64,000 bases of DNA from Azotobacter beijerinckii (GCF_900110885.1 NZ_FOFJ01000018.1:1-64000), one strand, 5' to 3'. Positions 1 through 11,531 are shown, counted from the stretch's first letter. Numbers and translations: made by a program. Notes: a model not told the origin generated them from the sequence alone.

Positions 1-418
1 GCTGGTGATCACCGGCAAGCAGGCCATCGACAGCGACAACAACCAGACCGGGCAGATGCTCGCCGCGCTGACCGGCTACGCCCAGGGCACCTTCGCCTCC
101 AAGGTGGAAGTCGCCGGCGACAAACTCAAGGTCGTCCGCGAGATCGACGGCGGCCTGCAGACCCTGGAGCTGGCCCTGCCGGCCATCGTCACCACCGACC
201 TGCGCCTCAACGAGCCGCGCTACGCCTCGTTGCCGAACATCATGAAGGCCAAGAAGAAGCCGCTGGAGACCGTCAAACCGGCGGATCTGGGCGTATCGGT
301 CGCCTCGACCCTGAAGGTGCTCAAGGTCGAGGCCCCGACCGAGCGCCAGGCGGGGATCAAGGTGGGCTCGGTGGCCGAGCTGGTGGAGAAGCTGAAGAAC
401 GAGGCGAAGGTGATCTGA
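1..418 (+). CDS. etfB: Electron transfer flavoprotein beta subunit, C-terminal part
   Basis: This is the last ~138 codons of EtfB, running in from the left edge of the window in the frame whose codons begin at base 2. EtfB binds AMP and, with EtfA, carries electrons from acyl-CoA and other dehydrogenases to ETF:quinone oxidoreductase. The visible part begins in the conserved [17 protein letters not shown] segment of beta-ETF. It continues through the [23 protein letters not shown] stretch that holds the dehydrogenase-recognition region. The TGA stop is one base before the ATG of etfA, so the pair is co-transcribed and probably translationally coupled. The start lies outside the window. The family assignment is secure. 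Confidence 0.95.
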   Translation, partial: LVITGKQAIDSDNNQTGQMLAALTGYAQGTFASKVEVAGDKLKVVREIDGGLQTLELALPAIVTTDLRLNEPRYASLPNIMKAKKKPLETVKPADLGVSVASTLKVLKVEAPTERQAGIKVGSVAELVEKLKNEAKVI

Positions 419-419
419 G

Positions 420-1361
420 ATGGCAATCCTGGTAATAGCCGAACACGACAACGCGGTCCTGGCGGCCGCGACCCTGAACACCGTCGCCGCGGCCCGGGCC
501 ATCGGCGGGGAGATCCATGTGCTGGTGGCCGGCAGCGGCTGCAGTGCCGTCGCCGAGAGCGCCGCGAAGATCGCCGGGGTGGCCAAGGTGCTGGTCGCCG
601 ACGACGCGGCCTATGCCCATCGGCTGGCCGAGAACGTCGCGCCGCTGATCGCCAACCTGGCCAAGGGCTACGGCCACGTACTGGCGCCGGCCTCGACCAA
701 CGGCAAGAACTACCTGCCGCGGGTCGCCGCGCTGCTCGATGTCGACCAGCTCTCCGAGATCGTCGCGGTGGAAAGCGCCGACACCTTCAAGCGGCCGATC
801 TACGCCGGCAACGCCATCGCCACCGTGCAGTCCACCGCGCCGATCAAGGTGATCAGCGTGCGCACCACCGCCTTCGACGCGGCGGCGGGCGAGGGCGGCA
901 GCGCGTCCATCGAGGCGGTGGCCGGCGCGGGCGAGGCGGGCACCTCGCGCTTCGTCGGCGAGGAGCTGGCCAAGTCCGACCGTCCGGAGCTGACCTCGGC
1001 GAAGGTGGTGATCTCCGGCGGGCGCGGCCTGCAGAGCGGGGAGAACTTCCAGCTGCTGTATGCCCTGGCGGACAAGCTGGGGGCGGCGGTGGGTGCCTCG
1101 CGCGCCGCGGTGGATGCGGGTTTTGCGCCCAACGACATGCAGGTCGGACAGACCGGCAAGATCGTCGCGCCGGACCTGTACATCGCGGTGGGGATTTCCG
1201 GGGCGATCCAGCACCTGGCGGGGATGAAGGACTCGAAGGTGATCGTGGCGATCAACAAGGACGCCGAGGCGCCGATCTTCCAGGTGGCCGACTACGGGCT
1301 GGTGGCGGATCTGCTGGAAGCGCTGCCCGAATTGGAGCGGGGGGTAGCTGTGGTTTCGTAG
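420..1361 (+). CDS. etfA: Electron transfer flavoprotein alpha subunit
   Basis: EtfA (313 aa, the usual length) is the FAD-carrying subunit of the housekeeping electron transfer flavoprotein that links beta-oxidation and amino-acid dehydrogenases to the quinone pool. The C-terminal FAD domain shows SGGRG (199-203), QVGQTGK (241-247), [10 protein letters not shown] (256-265), INKD (278-281) and ADYGLV (290-295), all typical FAD contacts. The ATG lies one base after the etfB stop. There is no extra ferredoxin-like N-terminus, so this reads as a canonical ETF rather than the nitrogen-fixation FixB form; that last distinction is inference. Downstream is a non-coding inverted-repeat element rather than another etf-related gene. 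Confidence 0.97.
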   Translation: MAILVIAEHDNAVLAAATLNTVAAARAIGGEIHVLVAGSGCSAVAESAAKIAGVAKVLVADDAAYAHRLAENVAPLIANLAKGYGHVLAPASTNGKNYLPRVAALLDVDQLSEIVAVESADTFKRPIYAGNAIATVQSTAPIKVISVRTTAFDAAAGEGGSASIEAVAGAGEAGTSRFVGEELAKSDRPELTSAKVVISGGRGLQSGENFQLLYALADKLGAAVGASRAAVDAGFAPNDMQVGQTGKIVAPDLYIAVGISGAIQHLAGMKDSKVIVAINKDAEAPIFQVADYGLVADLLEALPELERGVAVVS

Positions 1362-1394
1362 CGGGTGGCATGGCTGGTTATCGAGGGTTTCGAT

Positions 1395-1769
1395 ACTCCC
1401 TGTTTCGGCCCCCCGGCCGAGTCACTTTTTCTTGCGTGGCCAAGAAAAAAGTAACCAAAAAGAAGGCCACCCCCATCGTCAGGCCCTGCGCTTCGCTCCG
1501 GGTTCCCTCACTCCATCGCCGCTCCAGGGGCCCGGCCCGAAGGGCCATCCATGGCCTACGGGCCTTTCGCCGCATCCCTGCGGCTCAACCCCTTGCGCGG
1601 CGATTCCGTTCGGCCTGACGAAGGGGGAGTGGGTGCAGTCCTTACCTCCGTGAAAAGCAAAGCGAAGAGCGAGGGAGCCCCGGCACAGCCGGGGCCGGAT
1701 GAGCGGGCGCGCTTTCTCTTTGCGCGGGCAAAGAGAAAGTGACTCGGCCGGGGGGCCGAAACAGGGAGT
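1395..1769. repeat. Non-coding element bounded by 31-bp perfect inverted repeats
   Basis: Bases 1395-1425 are the exact reverse complement of 1739-1769 (31/31). Inside each arm lies a second, smaller imperfect palindrome: a T-rich block, GCG core and A-rich block at about 1426-1450, and the CTTTCTCTTTGCGCGGGCAAAGAG stretch at about 1712-1735. The interior of about 310 bp has no credible gene; the overlapping short frames are arginine/proline-rich and lack family features. The element fills most of the 1362-1838 gap between etfA and the converging baeR. It looks like a miniature inverted-repeat element or a large terminator-like intergenic repeat. I see no clear target-site duplication, though the flanks are loosely complementary (GGTTTCGAT left, CCCGAACC right). 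Confidence 0.75.
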
Positions 1770-1838
1770 CCCGAACCACTCGGCAAACAGCTCGGGCACG
1801 GAAACCGAAGACAACGCCGGCTCCATCGGCATCCTGCC

Positions 1839-2555
1839 CTATTCGCCATCCCCCGGATCGGCAGTCGGCGCCTTCCCGCGAGCTGTCGCCCGGCACTCCA
1901 GGCAATAGCCGACGCCATAGATGGAGCGGATCGGGTCGTGTCCGGGCACGGCCTGTTCCAGCTTGCGGCGCAGGTTCTTGACGTGGCTGTCGACGGTGCG
2001 GTCGGTCACGATGCGGTGATCCTCGTACAGGTGGTTCATCAGTTGCTCCCGGGTCAGCGCCCGTCCCGGCCGGGCCACCAGAGCGTCGAGCAGGCGGAAT
2101 TCCACCGGGGTCAGGTCCAGCGGAATGCCGTTGTAGTGCGCCTGGTACGTGGCCGGATCGGTGACCAGCCCCGGCAGCGGCGGCGGTTCGCCGACGCGCC
2201 GCAGCACGGCCTTGACCCGCGCCACCAGTTCGCGCGGGCTGAAGGGTTTGCAGAGATAGTCATCGGCGCCCGCTTCCAGGCCGAGCAACCGGTCGATCTC
2301 CTCGACCCGCGCGGTGACCATGATCACCGGCACCCGGCTGAAGCCGCGCAGTTCGCGGCAGATGTCCAGGCCGTCGCGGCCGGGTAGCATCAGGTCGAGG
2401 ATCAGCAGATCGTGGGGCTGGCGGCGCAGCAGCGGGATGACGCGCGATCCGTCGGCGAGCGTTTCGGCCTGGTAGCCGGCGGCGCGCAGGTAGTCGCCGA
2501 TCAGTGCTGCCAGCTTGGGTTCGTCCTCCACCACCAGGATGCGCCCCTGGCTCAT
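1839..2555 (-). CDS. baeR: OmpR-family response regulator (BaeR-like)
   Basis: This 238-aa response regulator has an N-terminal receiver domain with acidic pair E10/D11, phosphoacceptor D54 (LILDLMLPG), T81 and K103 (CKPF). An OmpR/PhoB winged helix follows ([12 protein letters not shown], then [14 protein letters not shown]). The start at 2555 ([12 protein letters not shown]) is chosen because its ATG overlaps the baeS stop as ATGA and the receiver begins at once; an upstream in-frame start would add 13 unlikely residues. In enterobacteria BaeSR activates mdtABC under envelope stress. Here the divergent mdtABC-type operon makes the same target likely, which is inference. The regulator reads intact although its partner kinase is broken. 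Confidence 0.9.
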   Translation of the reverse strand: MSQGRILVVEDEPKLAALIGDYLRAAGYQAETLADGSRVIPLLRRQPHDLLILDLMLPGRDGLDICRELRGFSRVPVIMVTARVEEIDRLLGLEAGADDYLCKPFSPRELVARVKAVLRRVGEPPPLPGLVTDPATYQAHYNGIPLDLTPVEFRLLDALVARPGRALTREQLMNHLYEDHRIVTDRTVDSHVKNLRRKLEQAVPGHDPIRSIYGVGYCLECRATARGKAPTADPGDGE

Positions 2556-3924
2556 GGCCGCGCCTCCCGTGCCGGCAGGCGGACGGTCAGCCACAGGCCG
2601 CCCAGCGTCGAGGCTTGGGCCGACAGGCTGCCGCCATGGGCTTCGGCGATGCCGCGGCAGATCGCCAGTCCCAGGCCGGCGCCGCCGCTGCTGCGACTGC
2701 GCGACCCCTCGACCCGGTAGAAGCGCTCGAACAGCCGGGCCCGGAGTCCTCGCAGTGGACCAGGATCGCCTCGCCGCCCTGGCGCTGTCCGCCCAGCCTG
2801 ACCCGGCCGCCGGGCTCGGTGTAGCGCAGGCTGTTTTCCAGGAGGTTGTGAAAAAGCTGGTTCAGGCGCATCTCGTCCCCCTCCACGGACAACGGGCCGT
2901 CCGGCAGTTGCAGTTCCAGGGCGAGCCCCCGTTCGGCGAAGCGGCTCCGGTAGCTGTCGGCCAGGCTTTCCAGCAGCAGGCGCAGGTCCAGCGGCTCGTG
3001 GCGATAGGTGGGGCCGCCGACATCGGCCAGGGACAGTTCGAACAGGTCGTCCACCAGCTTGCTCAGCGCGGCGACCTCGGCCTGCAGCGAGCGCAGCGCC
3101 GCCGGGTCGGTCGGGCGGATGCCGTCCTCCATGGCCTCCAGCTCGCCGCGCATCACCGCCAGCGGGGTGCGCAGCTCGTGGGAAATGTCGGTCATGAACT
3201 CGCGGCGCATGCGTTCGTTGGCGGCCAGCGTCCGGGCCATGCGGTTGAAGGCGCCGGCGAGCTGGCCGGCCTCGTCGTTGGAGCTCACCGGCACCTCGAT
3301 CGAGTAGTCGCCGGCGGCCAGTTGCCGGGTCGCGCGGGCCACCCGGCGGATTGGGCGCAGCAGCGAGCGGGCGATCCACCAGCCGATCACCGCCGATAGC
3401 AGCAGGCAGATGAGCGCGATCGCGATGCTCGACCGTATCTGCCCGGCCTGGAAGCGCTGGTCGCCGGCCGCGCTGACCGTCTCGAAGGGGGTCATGGCCA
3501 GCCAGCCGACCGTCTCGCCGTCCACCCGGACGGCGCGCAGCACCGGCTGGCTGGCGTACTGGCTGTAGCCGGCCACGTAGTCTTGCCCGGCATCGAGCAG
3601 GGTCAGGCGCAGGAAGGCGCCGGTCAGGTCGGAGATCGGCGGGGGCGGCAGTCCGCTGCTGGCGCCCTTGGGGCGGTCGTCCGGGCGGGTCAGGAAAAAC
3701 CATTCGTCCGGGTTGCCGTCGAGGAAACGCCAGTCGCCGTGCTCGGCATAGGCACGCTGGAAATTCGGCAGGATGCGTTCCAGGCGCTCGATGGCCTGCT
3801 CGTTGAGATAGCCGAGAAAGCCGTGGGCGAAACTCAGGTAGGCGGCCAGCGCCATGCCCAGCACGGCGAACGAACAGAGTGCCTGGACGGTGAGGAACAC
3901 TTTGGTGGAGAGGCTGATTTTCAT
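2552..3924 (-). pseudogene. baeS: Sensor histidine kinase BaeS, frameshifted in the ATPase domain
   Basis: The start at 3924 (MKISLSTKVF) leads into TM1 (residues ~10-30), a periplasmic sensor domain, TM2 (~166-187), HAMP, and the H-box DISHELRTP with H249. The N-box ([11 protein letters not shown]) and EDSGPG are present in this frame. The frame then breaks at about 2735-2745 and would read non-family sequence to 2587. The other frame immediately supplies [35 protein letters not shown] and a normal end at 2552, overlapping the baeR start as ATGA. The usual ~7 residues between GPG and the F box are missing as well. The lesion therefore resembles a ~25-bp deletion at a CCCGG microhomology, not a one-base error. 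Without it the gene would encode a ~465-aa kinase. Confidence 0.85.
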
Positions 3925-4006
3925 CGAGCGATACCTGGCTGGCCGGGCCGTTTCGTCGACAGACCCTAGCGCCGCCCGCCGGACCCCTTCAAGCCCGGCG
4001 CCGCAA

Positions 4007-4025
4007 TCTCCACACTCTCTCCACA
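4007..4025. promoter_or_regulatory. Candidate BaeR operator (11-bp-spaced direct repeat)
   Basis: TCTCCACA occurs at 4007-4014 and again at 4018-4025, an 11-bp period that places both on one face of the helix. OmpR-family regulators bind such direct repeats. The site lies in the 146-bp divergent region between baeS and mdtA, about 50 bp before the mdtA start. The assignment to BaeR is inference from position and spacing. Confidence 0.4.
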
Positions 4026-4070
4026 TTTGTCTGTTCCGATGGCGCCCGGTTTCAGTCGTCGGTCCGACTC

Positions 4071-5282
4071 ATGATTCAGCCTTCTTCCTCCCGTAATGCC
4101 CCACGCCCGTGGCACCGCTGGCTGGCGCTGCTCCTGCTGCTGTCGGCGGCGGCGGCCTGGTTCTTCCTGTCGCAGCGCCGGGGCGGCATGCCGCCGCCCA
4201 TGGCCGAGGCCACGCCGGTGCAGGCCGGCACGGCGACCGTGGCCAGCGTGCCGGTGCATCTGGACGCGCTGGGTACGGTCAGCGCCAACTACACGGTGAC
4301 GGTCACCAGCCGGATCGACGGCACCCTGCAGGCCGTCCACTTCACCGAGGGGCAGCGGGTGAAGCAGGGCCAGTTGCTGGCGGAGATCGACACCCGCACC
4401 TACCAGGCCACGCTGGCCCAGTACCGGGGCGAGCTGGCGGAAAACCAGGCGCAACTGGCCAACGCCCGGCTGACCCTGGCGCGTTACCGCCGCCTGTACG
4501 CCAGGGATTCCCTGGCTCGCCAGGACCTGGATACGCAGGTCGCCCTGGTCGACCAGTACGCCGGCGCGGTGAAGGCCAGCGAGGCGCAGATCCGCTCGGC
4601 GCAGGTGAACGTGGGCTACGGGCGGATCGTCGCGCCCATCGACGGCTACGTCGGCCTGCGCCAGGTGGACCCCGGCAACATGGTGCATGCCAGCGATACC
4701 GGCGGCATCGTCACCATCACCCAGACCCAGCCCATCGCGGCGAAGTTCAGCGTTCCCCAGGCCAACCTGCAGGAGGTGCTGCAGCCGCTGCGCCGCGGCG
4801 AGACCCTGGCGGTCGAGGCGCTGTCGCAGCAGGGCGACGAGGTGCTGGCCGAGGGCTCGGTGAAGTTCATCAGCAACGAGATCGACACCGCCACCGGCAG
4901 CGTGCAGCTCAAGGCGCTGTTCGACAACCCGGACGAGCGGCTCTATCCCAACCAGTTCGTCAACGTGCGGCTGCGCATCGGCACCCTGGAGAACGCCGTG
5001 CTGGTGCCGGCCGCGGCGGTGCAGCTCGGCGACGCCGGCAAGTTCGTCTACCTGATCGGCCGGGACGATACCGTCAAACGCCAGACCGTCACGGTCGGGC
5101 CGGGCGCCGAGGACGGCCGGGTGGCGATCCTCGCCGGCGTCAGTGCCGGCGACCGGGTCGTCACCCAGGGCATCGACCAGTTGGGCAACGGTTCCAAGGT
5201 CAGCGTGGTAGACGCGACCCAGGTGGACATCAGCGTCATCGAGACCGCCAAGCGTCCCGCTGGCATGCCGCCGGGGCCCTGA
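4071..5282 (+). CDS. mdtA: RND efflux periplasmic adaptor (MdtA/MuxA type)
   Basis: This 403-aa membrane-fusion protein joins the inner-membrane RND pump to the outer-membrane channel. An N-terminal membrane anchor (residues ~17-33) has no lipobox cysteine. It is followed by a barrel-sandwich segment ([30 protein letters not shown]), an alpha-hairpin rich in Q/A/L, the second lipoyl half ([22 protein letters not shown]) and beta-barrel and membrane-proximal domains. The ATG at 4071 follows the divergent promoter region shared with baeS. mdtB starts two bases after the stop, so the operon continues. The layout of one adaptor, two RND pumps and an outer-membrane factor equals E. coli mdtABC and P. 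aeruginosa muxABC-opmB. Confidence 0.93.
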   Translation: MIQPSSSRNAPRPWHRWLALLLLLSAAAAWFFLSQRRGGMPPPMAEATPVQAGTATVASVPVHLDALGTVSANYTVTVTSRIDGTLQAVHFTEGQRVKQGQLLAEIDTRTYQATLAQYRGELAENQAQLANARLTLARYRRLYARDSLARQDLDTQVALVDQYAGAVKASEAQIRSAQVNVGYGRIVAPIDGYVGLRQVDPGNMVHASDTGGIVTITQTQPIAAKFSVPQANLQEVLQPLRRGETLAVEALSQQGDEVLAEGSVKFISNEIDTATGSVQLKALFDNPDERLYPNQFVNVRLRIGTLENAVLVPAAAVQLGDAGKFVYLIGRDDTVKRQTVTVGPGAEDGRVAILAGVSAGDRVVTQGIDQLGNGSKVSVVDATQVDISVIETAKRPAGMPPGP

Positions 5283-5284
5283 AC

Positions 5285-8200
5285 ATGAATCCGTCGCGTC
5301 TTTTCATCCGCCGGCCGATCGCCACCCTGCTGGTCATGCTGGCGGTGCTGCTGAGCGGTCTGCTGGCCTATCGCATCCTGCCCATCGCGGCGCTGCCGCA
5401 GGTGGACTACCCGACGATCCAGGTGACCACCCTCTATCCCGGTGCCGGGCCGCAGGTGATGCTCACCGCCGTCACCGCGCCGCTGGAGCGGCAATTGGGG
5501 CAGATGTCCGGCCTGAGCCAGATGTACTCGACCAGTTCCGGTGGCGCCTCGGTCATCACCCTGAAGTTCAACCTCGACCTGTCGCTGGACGAGGCCGAGC
5601 AGGAGGTGCAGGCGGCGATCAACGCTGCCGACAGCCTGCTGCCCAGCGATCTGCCCAATCCGCCGACCTACAAGAAGGTGAACCCGGCCGACGCGGCGGT
5701 GCTGACCCTGGCGGCCAGTTCGGAAAGCCTGCCGCTGATCGAGGTGCAGGACCTGATCAACACGCGCATCGCCCTCAAGCTGTCCCAGGTGTCCGGGGTC
5801 GGCCTGGTCAGCCTGGCCGGCGGCCAGCAGTCGGCGATCCGCATCCGCGTCGATCCCGTCGCCCTGGCTGCCCACGGCCTGACGCCGGAGGACGTCTACG
5901 CGGTGGTCAACGGCGCCAACGTCAACGGCTCCAAGGGCGGCTTCGACGGCCCCGACCACTCGGTCACCATCGACGCCAACGACCAGTTGCGCAGCGCTGC
6001 GGAATACGCCGAGCTGGTGCTGACCTACGAGGACGGCAAGGCGTTGCGCCTGCGCGACGTGGCCAGCCTCGAAGAGGCGCCGGAGAGCCTCTACCAGCGC
6101 GCCTGGGCCGGTTCGAAGCAGGCCATCGTCATCAACATCCAGCGCCAGCCCGGTGCCAACGTGATCCAGGTGGTCGACAGCATCAAGGCGCTGCTGCCCG
6201 GCCTGCGCGACAGCCTGCCCGGCGCGGTGGAGCTGGAGGTGCTCGCCGACCGCACCCAGACCATCCGCGCCTCCATCGAGGACGTGCAGCTGGAGCTGGT
6301 CCTGTCGGTCGCCCTGGTGGTGCTGGTGTCGTTCGTCTTCCTGCGCAACCTGGCCGGTACCCTGATCCCCAGCGTGGCGGTGCCGCTGTCGCTGATCGGC
6401 ACCTTCGGGGTGATGTACCTGGCCGGCTTCTCGCTGAACAACCTGACGCTGATGGCCCTGACCATCGCCACCGGCTTCGTGATCGACGACGCCATCGTGG
6501 TGGTGGAGAACATCCAGCGCCATCTGGAGAACGGCGAGCCGCCGCTGCAGGCGGCGCTCAAGGGCTCGGCGGAGATCGTCTTCACCGTGGTCTCGCTGAC
6601 CCTCTCGCTGATCGCCGTGCTGATTCCGCTGCTGTTCATGGGCGACGTGGTGGGCCGGCTGTTCCGCGAGTTCTCCATCACCCTGGCGGTGTCGATCCTG
6701 GTGTCGATGTTCGTCTCGCTGACCCTCACGCCGATGCTCTGCGCCTACCTGCTGCGGCACATCCCGGCACAGGAGGAGAGCCGCTTCTCGCGCTGGGGCG
6801 GGCGGCAGTTCGAGCGCCTGGTGGCTCTCTACGACCGGGCGCTGCGCCGGGTGCTGGCGCACCAGGGCTTCACCCTGCTGGTGGCGCTGTCCACGCTGGC
6901 GCTGACGGCGGCGCTCTACCTGTACGTGCCCAAGGGCTTCTTCCCGATCCAGGACACCGGCCAATTGCAGGGCATCACCCAGGCGCCGCAGAACGTCTCG
7001 TTCGAGGAAATGAGCCGGCGCCAACAAGCGCTGGCCGAGGTGCTGCGCGCCGATCCGGCGGTCGCCTCGCTGTCCTCCACCGTCGGCGTGGACGGCAGCA
7101 ACGTCTCCCTCAACATGGGCCGCCTGCAGATCGAACTGAAGCCCTTCGCCGAGCGCGGCGAACGGGCCGACGCGGTGATCGAGCGGCTGCGCCGGGCCGC
7201 CGCCCGGGTGACCGGGATCGGCCTGTACCTGACCGCCAGCCAGGACCTGAGCGTCGACGACCAGGTCACCCCCAGCCGCTACCAGCTGACCCTGGACACG
7301 CCAGTGCTGGCCGACCTGGAAACCTGGGTGCCGCGCCTGCTGGAGCGGCTCAGGGCGCGCCCCGAACTGCAGGACGTGGTCAGCGGCCTGCAGAACGCCA
7401 GCCCGGTCGCCTACCTGCAGATCGACCGGGCGGCGGCGGCCCGCTACGGGATCAGCGCCGCCGACGTGGACACGGCGCTGTACAACGCCTTCGGCCAGCG
7501 GCTGATCTCGACCATCTTCACCCAGGCCAACCAGTACCGGGTGGTGCTGGAGGTGGCGCCGGCCTTCCGCCAAGGACCGGCCGACTTCGAGCGGGTCTAT
7601 CTGGCCGGCAGCGTTACGGGCGACTCCACCGGCGCTGCCTCGACCGGCACCGGCACTGCCATGGTGCGCCTGAGCAACATCGCCCGCATCGGCGAGCGGA
7701 CCGGCCATCAATCGCTGACCCGCCTGAACCAGACGCCCGCCGTGACCCTGTCGTTCAACCTGGCGCCGGGGCATTCGCTGGAACAGGCGCGCCGGGCGAT
7801 CGGCGAGGCCTGTGCCGCCATCGGCCTGCCGGAAACCGTCACCCTGCGCTACCAGGGAGCGGCCGACGCCTTCGCCACGGCCACCGGCAACACCCCCTGG
7901 CTGATCCTGGCGGCGCTGGTCACCATGTACATAGTGCTCGGCGTGCTCTACGAGAGCTGGATCCATCCGGTCACCATCCTCTCCACCCTGCCGTCGGCCG
8001 CCATCGGCGCGTTGCTGGCCCTGCTGGCCAGCGACAGCGAGTTCGGCCTGATCGCCCTGATCGGGGTGATCCTGCTGATCGGCATCGTCAAGAAGAACGC
8101 GATCATGCTGATCGACTTCGCCCTCGACCGGCAGCAGCGCGGGCTGGCCGCCGACGAGGCGATCCACCAGGCCTGCCTGCTGCGCTTTAGGCCGATCCTG

Positions 8201-8425
8201 ATGACCACCCTGGCCGCGCTGCTGGGTGCCCTGCCGCTGATGCTGGCCCAGGGCGCCGGAGCCGAACTGCGAAGGCCGCTGGGGCTGGTGATCGTCGGCG
8301 GGCTGCTGCTCAGCCAGTTGCTGACCCTGTTCACCACGCCGGTGATCTATCTGCTGTTCGAGCGCCTGGCGCAACGCCGCAGCCGCCGCAGCCGCCGCGA
8401 CGCGGCGGCCGGTGAGCCGGCATGA
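5285..8425 (+). CDS. mdtB: RND multidrug efflux pump subunit (MdtB/MuxB type)
   Basis: This 1046-aa inner-membrane proton/drug antiporter subunit has the standard HAE1-RND plan: TM1 ([27 protein letters not shown]), a large periplasmic loop, TM2-6 and a repeat of the same half. Proton-relay acids occur in [19 protein letters not shown], and the second half has [17 protein letters not shown]. The start at 5285 ([16 protein letters not shown]) is chosen because it precedes TM1 directly; the longer frame upstream is read out of frame with mdtA. The stop overlaps the mdtC start as ATGA. MdtB-type proteins function as heterotrimers with MdtC. Confidence 0.93.
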   Translation: MNPSRLFIRRPIATLLVMLAVLLSGLLAYRILPIAALPQVDYPTIQVTTLYPGAGPQVMLTAVTAPLERQLGQMSGLSQMYSTSSGGASVITLKFNLDLSLDEAEQEVQAAINAADSLLPSDLPNPPTYKKVNPADAAVLTLAASSESLPLIEVQDLINTRIALKLSQVSGVGLVSLAGGQQSAIRIRVDPVALAAHGLTPEDVYAVVNGANVNGSKGGFDGPDHSVTIDANDQLRSAAEYAELVLTYEDGKALRLRDVASLEEAPESLYQRAWAGSKQAIVINIQRQPGANVIQVVDSIKALLPGLRDSLPGAVELEVLADRTQTIRASIEDVQLELVLSVALVVLVSFVFLRNLAGTLIPSVAVPLSLIGTFGVMYLAGFSLNNLTLMALTIATGFVIDDAIVVVENIQRHLENGEPPLQAALKGSAEIVFTVVSLTLSLIAVLIPLLFMGDVVGRLFREFSITLAVSILVSMFVSLTLTPMLCAYLLRHIPAQEESRFSRWGGRQFERLVALYDRALRRVLAHQGFTLLVALSTLALTAALYLYVPKGFFPIQDTGQLQGITQAPQNVSFEEMSRRQQALAEVLRADPAVASLSSTVGVDGSNVSLNMGRLQIELKPFAERGERADAVIERLRRAAARVTGIGLYLTASQDLSVDDQVTPSRYQLTLDTPVLADLETWVPRLLERLRARPELQDVVSGLQNASPVAYLQIDRAAAARYGISAADVDTALYNAFGQRLISTIFTQANQYRVVLEVAPAFRQGPADFERVYLAGSVTGDSTGAASTGTGTAMVRLSNIARIGERTGHQSLTRLNQTPAVTLSFNLAPGHSLEQARRAIGEACAAIGLPETVTLRYQGAADAFATATGNTPWLILAALVTMYIVLGVLYESWIHPVTILSTLPSAAIGALLALLASDSEFGLIALIGVILLIGIVKKNAIMLIDFALDRQQRGLAADEAIHQACLLRFRPILMTTLAALLGALPLMLAQGAGAELRRPLGLVIVGGLLLSQLLTLFTTPVIYLLFERLAQRRSRRSRRDAAAGEPA

Positions 8426-11400
8426 ACTTCTCCCGCCCCTTCATCCTCCGCCCGGTCGCCACGCTGCTGCTCAGCCTGGCGCTGGTGCTGGCCGGCGCAC
8501 TGGGCTACCGGCTGCTGCCGGTGGCGCCGCTGCCGCAGGTCGATTTCCCCACCATCATGGTCGAGGCCAGCCTGGCCGGCGCCAGCCCGGAAACCATGGC
8601 GGCGACCGTGGCGACGCCGCTGGAGCGGGCCATGGGGCAGATCGCCGGGATCACCGAGATGACCTCGACCAGCTCCCAGGGCTCGACCAACGTGATCGTC
8701 CAGTTCGACCTGGACCGCGACATCGACGGCGCGGCGCGGGACGTGCAGGGCGCGATCAATGCGGCGCGCAGCTTGCTGCCCAGCAGCATGAAATCGCTGC
8801 CCACCTACCGCAAGGCGAACCCCTCGGACGCGCCCATCCTGATGCTCGCGCTGACCTCGGACCACCTCAGCAGCGGTGAACTGTACGACCTGGCCTCCAG
8901 CAAGCTGCAGCAGAAGATCGCCCAGGTGAAGGGCGTCGGCGAAGTCTCCCTGCGTGGCAGCGCCCTGCCGGCGGTGCGCATCGACCTGCAGCCGCAGCAA
9001 CTGAGCCAGCACGGGATTTCCCTGGAGACGGTGCGCAGCCGCATCGCCGCGGCCACCAGCAACCTGCCCAAGGGTTCCCTGCAGGGCGAGCGGCAGCACT
9101 GGTGGATCGACGCCAACGCCCAGTTGAGTCGCGCCGCCGACTACCGCGAGCTGCTGGTCGCCTACCGCGACGGCAAGGCGCTGCGCCTGGGCGACGTGGC
9201 GAACGTCTACGACTCGGTGCAGGACCTCTACACCGCCGGCTTCTACGACAACCGCCCCTCGGTGACCATCGGCGTGACCCGCCAGGCCGGGGCGAACATG
9301 CTGGAAACCATCGACCGCATCAAGGCGCTGCTGCCGTTGCTGCGCGGCATGCTGGACGGGCAGGCCGAGCTGGAGGTGGCCATCGACCGTTCGCCGAACA
9401 TCCGCGCCTCGCTGGTGGATACCGAGGAAACCCTGCTGATCGCCATCCTGCTGGTGATCGCGGTGGTGTTCGTGTTCCTGCGCGACGGGCGCGCGCTGCT
9501 GATCCCGGCGGCGACCCTGCCGATCTCGCTGATCGGCACCTGCGCGGCGATGTACCTCTTGGACTACAGCCTGGACAACCTGTCGCTGATGGCGCTGATC
9601 ATCGCCACCGGCTTCGTGGTGGACGACGCCATCGTGGTGCTGGAGAACATCAGCCGCCACCTGGAGGCCGGGCTGTCGCCGCTGCGGGCGGCGCTGCGCG
9701 GCACCCGGGAGGTCGGCTTCACCGTGCTGGCGATGACCCTCTCGCTGATCGCCGTGTTCATCCCCCTCCTGCTGATGGGCGGCATCGTCGGCCGGCTGTT
9801 CCGCGAGTTCGCCGTCACCCTGTCGGTGGCCCTGCTGATTTCCATGCTGGTGTCGCTGACCCTGACGCCGATGCTCTGCTCCCGCCTGCTGAAGGCGCAT
9901 GCCGGGACCACGGACAACCCGCTGTATCGTTGGATCGAGCGCCTGCTGGACGCCCTGGCGGCGGCCTATGCGCACAGCCTGGCGTGGGTGATGCGCCACC
10001 GCCGGCTGGCGCTGGCGAGCCTGTTGTTGACGGTGGCCGTCAACCTCGGCCTGTTCGCGGTGGTGCAGAAGGGCTTCTTTCCCAACCAGGACACCGGCAT
10101 GCTGATCGGCCAGTTGCGGGCGGACCAGAACACCTCGTTCCAGTCCCTCGAACCCCGGCTGCTCGCCTTCAGCGAACTGATCCGCCAGGACCCGGACGTG
10201 CGGAGCGTGATGGCCTCGACCGGCAGCGGCGGCTTCGGCTCGCGCAACACCGGCACCTTCTTCGTGCGCCTCAAGGACAGCGACCGGCGCAGCGCCTCGG
10301 CCATGCAGATCGCCAACCGGCTGAGCGCCAGGACCCGTCACGAGGCCGGCGCCTCGCTGTTTCTGATGCCGGTCGAGGACCTGCGGATCGGCGGGCGCAG
10401 CGCCAACGCCCTGTACCAGTACAGCCTGCAGTCGGCAGACCTGGCGAGCCTGCGCGAATGGACGCCCAAGGTCTACGCCACGCTCAAGCGGCTGCCGCAG
10501 CTCAGCGGGGTGGACAGCGATTCCCAGACCGGTGGCCAGGAAGTGACGCTGGTCTTCGACCGCCAGCAGGCGATCCGGCACGGGCTGGACGTGGCGGATC
10601 TCGACGACTTCCTCAACAACGCCTTCAGCCAGCGGCAGGTGGCGACCCAGTACCGGGAGCTGAACCAGTATTACGCCATCATGGGGCTGGAGGCGGCCTA
10701 TACCCGCGATCCCGAGGTGCTGGACAGGCTCAAGGTGGTCAATGCCCAGGGCGAGTCCATCCCGCTGTCCCGGCTCGCGCACATTGAGAGCGCCAACGGC
10801 TCCCTCTCGGTGGCGCACCAGAACCAGGCGGCGACCAGCACCATCGCCTTCAACCTGGCCGACGGCGTTTCGCTGCAGGCGGCCAAGGCCGCCATCGACC
10901 AGGCGCTGGTCGGCATCGGCCTGCCAAGCTCGGTGCACGGCGGCCTGCAGGGCACCGCCCAGGCCTACGAAAGCCTCGCCGCGAGCATGCCCTGGCTGAT
11001 CCTGGCGGCCCTGGCCGCGGTCTACATCGTGCTGGGCATCCTCTACGAGAGCCTGATCCATCCGCTGACGATCCTTTCCACGCTGCCCTCGGCCGGGGTC
11101 GGCGCCCTGTTGCTGCTGATCGCCACCGACACGCCACTGACGGTGATCGCGCTGATCGGCATCCTGCTGCTGATCGGCATCGTCAAGAAGAACGCGATCA
11201 TGCTGATCGACTTCGCCCTGCTGGCCGAGCGCACCCAGGGCCTGGCGCCGCGGGAGGCGATACTGCTGGCCTGCCGGATGCGCTTTCGGCCGATCCTGAT
11301 GACCACCCTGGCGGCCTTCTTCGGTGCCCTGCCGATGGTGCTGGAGAGCGGCGGCGACGCCGACCTGCGGCGTCCGCTGGGGCTGACCATCTGCGGCGGG

Positions 11401-11523
11401 CTGGCGCTCAGCCAGTTGCTGACGCTCTACACCACGCCGCTGGTCTACCTCTACCTCGACCGTCTCGGCCATGCCGTCGCCCATTTCTGGCGCGTGCATG
11501 TCCGCCGTCTGCCTGCCTTGTGA
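8422..11523 (+). CDS. mdtC: RND multidrug efflux pump subunit (MdtC/MuxC type)
   Basis: This 1033-aa second RND subunit is paralogous to the preceding pump: TM1 [46 protein letters not shown] in TM4 and [17 protein letters not shown] in the second half. Its ATG overlaps the mdtB stop, indicating translational coupling and a fixed stoichiometry, as expected for a B2C heterotrimer. In E. coli, MdtBC exports bile salts, novobiocin and related compounds; the substrate here is not shown by the sequence. The stop at 11521-11523 overlaps a possible GTG start of the next gene. Confidence 0.93.
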   Translation: MNFSRPFILRPVATLLLSLALVLAGALGYRLLPVAPLPQVDFPTIMVEASLAGASPETMAATVATPLERAMGQIAGITEMTSTSSQGSTNVIVQFDLDRDIDGAARDVQGAINAARSLLPSSMKSLPTYRKANPSDAPILMLALTSDHLSSGELYDLASSKLQQKIAQVKGVGEVSLRGSALPAVRIDLQPQQLSQHGISLETVRSRIAAATSNLPKGSLQGERQHWWIDANAQLSRAADYRELLVAYRDGKALRLGDVANVYDSVQDLYTAGFYDNRPSVTIGVTRQAGANMLETIDRIKALLPLLRGMLDGQAELEVAIDRSPNIRASLVDTEETLLIAILLVIAVVFVFLRDGRALLIPAATLPISLIGTCAAMYLLDYSLDNLSLMALIIATGFVVDDAIVVLENISRHLEAGLSPLRAALRGTREVGFTVLAMTLSLIAVFIPLLLMGGIVGRLFREFAVTLSVALLISMLVSLTLTPMLCSRLLKAHAGTTDNPLYRWIERLLDALAAAYAHSLAWVMRHRRLALASLLLTVAVNLGLFAVVQKGFFPNQDTGMLIGQLRADQNTSFQSLEPRLLAFSELIRQDPDVRSVMASTGSGGFGSRNTGTFFVRLKDSDRRSASAMQIANRLSARTRHEAGASLFLMPVEDLRIGGRSANALYQYSLQSADLASLREWTPKVYATLKRLPQLSGVDSDSQTGGQEVTLVFDRQQAIRHGLDVADLDDFLNNAFSQRQVATQYRELNQYYAIMGLEAAYTRDPEVLDRLKVVNAQGESIPLSRLAHIESANGSLSVAHQNQAATSTIAFNLADGVSLQAAKAAIDQALVGIGLPSSVHGGLQGTAQAYESLAASMPWLILAALAAVYIVLGILYESLIHPLTILSTLPSAGVGALLLLIATDTPLTVIALIGILLLIGIVKKNAIMLIDFALLAERTQGLAPREAILLACRMRFRPILMTTLAAFFGALPMVLESGGDADLRRPLGLTICGGLALSQLLTLYTTPLVYLYLDRLGHAVAHFWRVHVRRLPAL

Positions 11524-11531
11524 GATTCGCC

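Noticed and set aside
357-1258. Antisense frames opposite etfA
   Set aside because: Low-complexity R/G/H composition; etfA is intact on the plus strand.
1370-1918. Several short frames within and next to the inverted-repeat element
   Set aside because: They follow the repeat arms, overlap each other in many frames, are Arg/Pro/Ser-rich and lack ribosome sites; no transposase motif is seen.
4109-5284. Fusion of an N-terminal part with the mdtB frame
   Set aside because: The upstream part is the mdtA gene read in another frame; MdtB starts at 5285 with its usual first helix.
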